Source: Candidatus Methanoperedens sp. (lineage in GTDB: Archaea; Halobacteriota; Methanosarcinia; Methanosarcinales; Methanoperedenaceae). Taken from it: 7,770 bases of DNA. The stretch lies in contig JAHFCV010000116.1 in the NCBI GenBank assembly GCA_023249275.1, forward strand, positions 1 through 7,770, written 5' to 3'. Positions 5,332-7,770 of the stretch are shown one piece after another. The position numbers and the translations under genes are program-made. Every line of letters starts with the position of its first letter. Position 1 is the stretch's first letter. The notes under the pieces are model-generated. The model did not search any database. It worked only from the letters and a program-made list of their open reading frames with translations, and was not told where the DNA came from.

Positions 5332-5976
5332 ATGTATAAGAAAATGAGATTAGCAGATACGGTGAGAATCGCACCAGAATTACTCGGTGAACCTGTTGAG
5401 ACCGCGGTCAAACTCGCATTGCGGGATAAGCTTGAAGGGCTTGTGGATAAGAGGATTGGCGCTATGGTTGCGGTGAAGGACATTATAGAAGTCGGTGAAG
5501 GGCATATACTGGCAGGAGATGGCGGAGTATATTACGATGCGGTTTTTGATGCATTGACTTTCATGCCTGAGATGCAGGAGATTATAGAAGGCAGCGTCGT
5601 AGAAGTTGTTGAATTCGGGATTTTTGTGGGTATCGGACCCCTTGACGGTCTTGTACACGTAAGCCAGTTGACTGATGAATTTGTAAGCTATGATGAGAAA
5701 AATTCCCGCCTTATAACCAAGGAATCAAGTCGCGCTATAGCAGAGGGAGACCATATCCGGGCAAGAATAATTGCTGTGAGCCTTAACGAGCGTGAACCCA
5801 GGGACAGCAAAATCGGTCTTACCATGCGCCAGCACGCCCTTGGCAAAATGGAATGGATTGAAGAGATGCGAAAACCAAAAGAAGGCGGGGAAGAGACGGC
5901 AAAACCAAAGAAGAAAAAGAAAGAAGAGACCGGAAAAGCAGAAAAGACGAAGGGCAATAAGCCAGGTGTAGAATAA
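5332..5976 (+). CDS. rpoE1: DNA-directed RNA polymerase subunit Rpo7 (RpoE') with charged tail
   Basis: The protein has 214 residues. The N-terminal RNP-like domain (about 1-80) begins MYKKMRLADTVRIAPELLG, the family signature. The S1 RNA-binding domain (about 82-166) includes EFGIFVGIGPLDGLVHVSQL and ends in SKIGLTMRQ. With Rpo4 it forms the stalk of archaeal RNA polymerase, which binds the nascent RNA and helps open the promoter. Residues about 181-214 form a Lys/Glu-rich tail containing KKKKKEE that goes beyond the usual length of roughly 180-190 residues and is probably disordered. AGAGG at 5321-5325 is six bases from the ATG and fixes the start. The stop overlaps the spt4 ATG by one base (TAATG). 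Confidence 0.96.
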   Translation: MYKKMRLADTVRIAPELLGEPVETAVKLALRDKLEGLVDKRIGAMVAVKDIIEVGEGHILAGDGGVYYDAVFDALTFMPEMQEIIEGSVVEVVEFGIFVGIGPLDGLVHVSQLTDEFVSYDEKNSRLITKESSRAIAEGDHIRARIIAVSLNEREPRDSKIGLTMRQHALGKMEWIEEMRKPKEGGEETAKPKKKKKEETGKAEKTKGNKPGVE

Positions 5977-6161
5977 TGGCAGAAAATGTTTGCAGGCAAT
6001 GCCACAGGATAGTCAGCGGTCAGGTTTGCCAGGTTTGCAATTCAACAGCTCTTACTTCTGACTGGAGCGGTTATGTGGTAATAATCGACCCGCAAAAATC
6101 ACAGATTGCCAAAAGACTCGGGGTTAATTTACCCGGGAAGTACGCATTGAAGGTTCGCTAA
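5976..6161 (+). CDS. spt4: Transcription elongation factor Spt4 (RpoE'')
   Basis: The small 61-residue zinc protein has a C6-x2-C9 and C18-x2-C21 zinc ribbon in ENVCRQCHRI and GQVCQVCNS. The Spt4 core SDWSGYVVIIDPQKSQIAKRLG follows, with PGKYALKVR at the end. Length and motifs match archaeal Spt4. It pairs with the NGN domain of Spt5 and closes the RNA polymerase clamp for processive elongation. It follows rpoE1 with a one-base overlap, the usual order in euryarchaea. Confidence 0.95.
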   Translation: MAENVCRQCHRIVSGQVCQVCNSTALTSDWSGYVVIIDPQKSQIAKRLGVNLPGKYALKVR

Positions 6162-6162
6162 C

Positions 6163-6696
6163 TTGAAAAAATACTGCCTGCCCGATGCATTACGAGAAGA
6201 GCTACGAAAACTTCATGGTGAGCTTTATTCTGGCGATGGGCTCGAAAACGCAAAGCGTATTATCAAAGATCTGGATAATTATACTAAATTAATTTCTGTA
6301 GGGGATATTGTTACATTCAATCTTTTAAGCGCCGGGTTGGTTCCTGATATATCCTTTGTGGATGACAGGACAAAACGCGGCCCAGCCTCTGATAAAATCA
6401 TGAAGGGCACCCGTCATGCCCATTTCAAAACAATAACGGTTGAAAATCCTCCGGGTATGATAACCGAAGAACTGTTGCAGGAGATTTCCAACGCGATGGA
6501 ATCAAAGACGCCGATACAGATATTTATACAAGGCGAGGAGGACCTGGCAGCGCTGCCTGCGATTGCTATGGCGCCTCTTTCATCAGTAATTATATATGGT
6601 TTGCCTGACAAAGGGGCGGTACTTGTCCGGGTGACCGAGGACAAGAAAAAAGAAATACAATCATTGCTTGATAGAATGAAATGCAAGGAGAAATAA
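6163..6696 (+). CDS. GTP-dependent dephospho-CoA kinase (DUF359)
   Basis: The 177-residue protein carries the DUF359 signatures: SVGDIVTFNLLSAGLVPDIS (residues 46-64), FVDDRTKRGP (65-74), TVENPPGMITEEL (92-104), then IQGEEDLAALPAIAMAP (122-138) and IIYGLPDKGAVLVRV (143-157). The acidic residues in these blocks are those conserved in the family. In Thermococcus this family was shown to make CoA from dephospho-CoA using GTP, replacing the unrelated bacterial CoaE. The best start is TTG at 6163, one base after the spt4 stop. A GAAGG-like site lies about 10 bases upstream, and no ATG fits the conserved beginning. Its place between spt4 and S24e is a known archaeal arrangement. Confidence 0.92.
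   Translation: MKKYCLPDALREELRKLHGELYSGDGLENAKRIIKDLDNYTKLISVGDIVTFNLLSAGLVPDISFVDDRTKRGPASDKIMKGTRHAHFKTITVENPPGMITEELLQEISNAMESKTPIQIFIQGEEDLAALPAIAMAPLSSVIIYGLPDKGAVLVRVTEDKKKEIQSLLDRMKCKEK
6686..6690 (+). promoter_or_regulatory. Shine-Dalgarno sequence that decides the S24e start
   Basis: AGGAG ends eight bases before the ATG at 6699. An in-frame ATG at 6681 precedes this site and would add six residues, but it has no ribosome site and lies inside the kinase gene. The start at 6699 also gives the usual S24e beginning MEIQIIKDKKN. Confidence 0.75.
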
Positions 6697-6698
6697 TT

Positions 6699-7157
6699 AT
6701 GGAAATCCAGATTATCAAAGATAAGAAAAACACGATATTGAAAAGGCGTGAGATATCGTTTAAAGTAAAGGAAAAAGTAACCCCGCCAAGAATCGATGTA
6801 AAGGGTAAACTTGCCGCATTGCTGAATTCAAAACCTGAGTTAATTGTGATAGAACGTCTTGATACGGTTTATGGGAAACAGGAGTTAATGGGGGCTGCCT
6901 GTATTTATGAGACCGAAGAGCGCCTGAAACAACTGGCTCACCAGCATCTTGTTGCAAGGGATGCGCCAAAGGTTAAAGAAGGCGATGAGGCTCCTGCACA
7001 GGCGGCTCCGGCTGCCCCACCGGCAGCAGCGCCAGCGGCAAAAGAAGCTGAAACCAAAGCCGATGTTAAAGCCAAACCTAAACCTGAAGCAAAAGCAGAA
7101 GCAAAGCCTAAATCGGAAGCAAAACCAGAAGGAAAAAAAGAACATGAAAAGAAGTGA
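6699..7157 (+). CDS. rps24e: Small-subunit ribosomal protein eS24 with long Ala/Pro/Lys tail
   Basis: The protein has 152 residues. The first 97 or so form the S24e domain: MEIQIIKDKKNTILKRREISF, the VKGKLAALLNSKPELIVIERLDT segment split across residues 34-56, then YGKQELMGAACIYETEERLK. S24e is a small-subunit protein found in archaea and eukaryotes. Archaeal versions are usually near 100 residues. Here residues about 98-152 add an Ala/Pro block followed by repeated K-P-E/A-K units ending GKKEHEKK. This is low complexity, strongly basic, and probably disordered and RNA-facing. The gene follows the kinase after two bases and precedes S27ae by five. Confidence 0.93.
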   Translation: MEIQIIKDKKNTILKRREISFKVKEKVTPPRIDVKGKLAALLNSKPELIVIERLDTVYGKQELMGAACIYETEERLKQLAHQHLVARDAPKVKEGDEAPAQAAPAAPPAAAPAAKEAETKADVKAKPKPEAKAEAKPKSEAKPEGKKEHEKK

Positions 7158-7162
7158 TTTTA

Positions 7163-7312
7163 ATGGCAATAAACAAATTTTATGAAATAAGCGGAAATAA
7201 AGCGAAAAAGATAAAGCCCTCGTGCCCCAGATGCGGGCCCGGAGTTTTCCTCGGGGAACACAAGAACCGCAATTCATGCGGCAAGTGCGGTTACACCGAA
7301 TTTAAGAAATAA
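7163..7312 (+). CDS. rps27ae: Small-subunit ribosomal protein eS31 (S27ae), zinc ribbon
   Basis: The 49-residue protein begins MAINKFYEIS. It has a four-cysteine zinc ribbon, C21-x2-C24 (CPRCGPG) and C39-x2-C42 (CGKCGYTEFKK), with the conserved VFLGEHKNRNS between them. This is the free archaeal form of the protein that eukaryotes make fused to ubiquitin. It is short but complete and within family range. GAAGTGAT at 7151-7158 may serve as a ribosome site. It is the last gene of the operon and is followed directly by an oligo-T tract. Confidence 0.95.
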   Translation: MAINKFYEISGNKAKKIKPSCPRCGPGVFLGEHKNRNSCGKCGYTEFKK

Positions 7313-7313
7313 T

Positions 7314-7322
7314 CTTTTTTTT
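7314..7322 (+). terminator. Oligo-T terminator of the translation/transcription operon
   Basis: Eight to nine consecutive T bases start two bases after the S27ae stop, with more T-rich sequence behind and no stem. This matches intrinsic termination by archaeal RNA polymerase. A new promoter candidate follows within 25 bases. Confidence 0.6.
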
Positions 7323-7337
7323 ATTTATTGGCGAGCT

Positions 7338-7347
7338 AGTATATTTT
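7338..7347 (+). promoter_or_regulatory. Candidate TATA box for the DUF1697 gene
   Basis: AGTATATTTT is centred about 36 bases before the ATG at 7379. It is preceded by GCGAGCT and sits just after the operon terminator. Transcription would begin near 7369, leaving a very short leader. Confidence 0.4.
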
Positions 7348-7378
7348 CCTCAAGAATATTCAAGCAATCATCGGGGCT

Positions 7379-7770
7379 ATGAATACATATATCGCATTTA
7401 TCCGTGGGATAAATGTCGGCGGGAATATAAAGGTATCAATGAAAGAATTGGCCGCGATATGTATGCATATGGGATTCAAAGAAGTCCGCACCTATATCAA
7501 TAGCGGTAATGTTATCTTTAGAAGCTCTCTTCTAAATGGGAATCTGCAGATGGCGCTTGAAAAGGAATTATCGAGGAAAATAGGAAAGGATATCAAGGTC
7601 GTTATTCGCAGTACCAAAGATTTGGAACAAGTTCTTAAAGATAACCCCTTTCCTAAAGCTATTCCTTCGCAGGTAGGAGTGCTCCTTGTTACGGAATCAA
7701 TAGCAAAGAAGGTCTTAGAAGAATTTGTCATCTTAGGTAATGAAGAGGTTGTGTTGGGGAAGCGGGAAGT
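7379..7770 (+). CDS. DUF1697 family protein, N-terminal part
   Basis: Translation from the ATG at 7379 gives 130 full codons before the window ends. The family is usually about 175-180 residues, so the C-terminus is missing. The diagnostic DUF1697 pattern is clear: TYIAFIRGINVGGNIKVSM (residues 3-21), MKELAAICMHMGFKEVRTYI (21-40), and NSGNVIF (41-47). Later FPKAIPSQVGVLLV also fits. The biochemical function of the family is not established. It is common in bacteria and scattered in archaea, so gene transfer is plausible. The gene has its own promoter candidate and follows the operon terminator, so it is probably a separate unit. Confidence 0.9.
   Translation, partial: MNTYIAFIRGINVGGNIKVSMKELAAICMHMGFKEVRTYINSGNVIFRSSLLNGNLQMALEKELSRKIGKDIKVVIRSTKDLEQVLKDNPFPKAIPSQVGVLLVTESIAKKVLEEFVILGNEEVVLGKRE

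Noticed and set aside
6885..7277. Overlapping open frames on both strands across the S24e tail (also 6949-7185 +)
   Set aside because: They are by-products of the low-complexity Ala/Pro/Lys coding region; their translations are Arg/Gln/Lys-rich or Phe/Arg-rich with no domain.

Overview
The window is archaeal, from a euryarchaeote. Its core is a seven-gene translation and transcription block on the + strand (3717-7312): initiation factor aIF2-gamma, an Fcf1-like PIN nuclease, RNA polymerase subunit Rpo7 (RpoE'), Spt4 (RpoE''), GTP-dependent dephospho-CoA kinase, and ribosomal proteins S24e and S27ae. These genes overlap or nearly touch, carry Shine-Dalgarno sequences, and use two TTG starts. 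Bacteria do not have this set. Base composition and the accessory genes would suit a methanogen or methane oxidiser of the Methanosarcinales type, but that placement is a guess.

Layout. At the left, on the minus strand, lie a vapBC-type toxin-antitoxin pair (antitoxin 924-1166, PIN toxin 315-755) and the N-terminal part of an HD-domain phosphohydrolase running off the left edge. Antitoxin and toxin are separated by a compact array of seven hairpins (753-933). Next, on the + strand, is a tight three-gene unit (1323-3297): a short NfeD membrane protein, a stomatin/SPFH protein and a GNAT acetyltransferase with a C-terminal cysteine cluster. A stretch of about 420 bases follows with no intact gene of normal size (3298-3716). 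It carries a T-rich terminator, candidate promoters and what looks like a broken small gene. The translation/transcription operon comes next and ends at an oligo-T terminator. A DUF1697 gene then begins and runs off the right edge.

How the genes fit together. The NfeD and stomatin proteins are a known membrane-microdomain pair. The large operon couples translation initiation, RNA polymerase stalk and elongation factors, ribosomal small-subunit proteins and the penultimate/last step of archaeal CoA synthesis. Its PIN protein probably acts in RNA processing rather than as a toxin, unlike the VapC-type PIN protein at the left.

The most unusual part is the vapB-vapC spacer. Seven near-perfect inverted repeats stand almost end to end. 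The vapC start codon lies in one stem and the vapB stop codon in another. A 61-codon reading frame stays open through all of them and ends in an ATGA overlap with vapC. This looks like a palindromic insertion that could control how much toxin is made. The second item of note is the candidate decayed gene just before aIF2-gamma, which shows one frameshift and one in-frame TAG.
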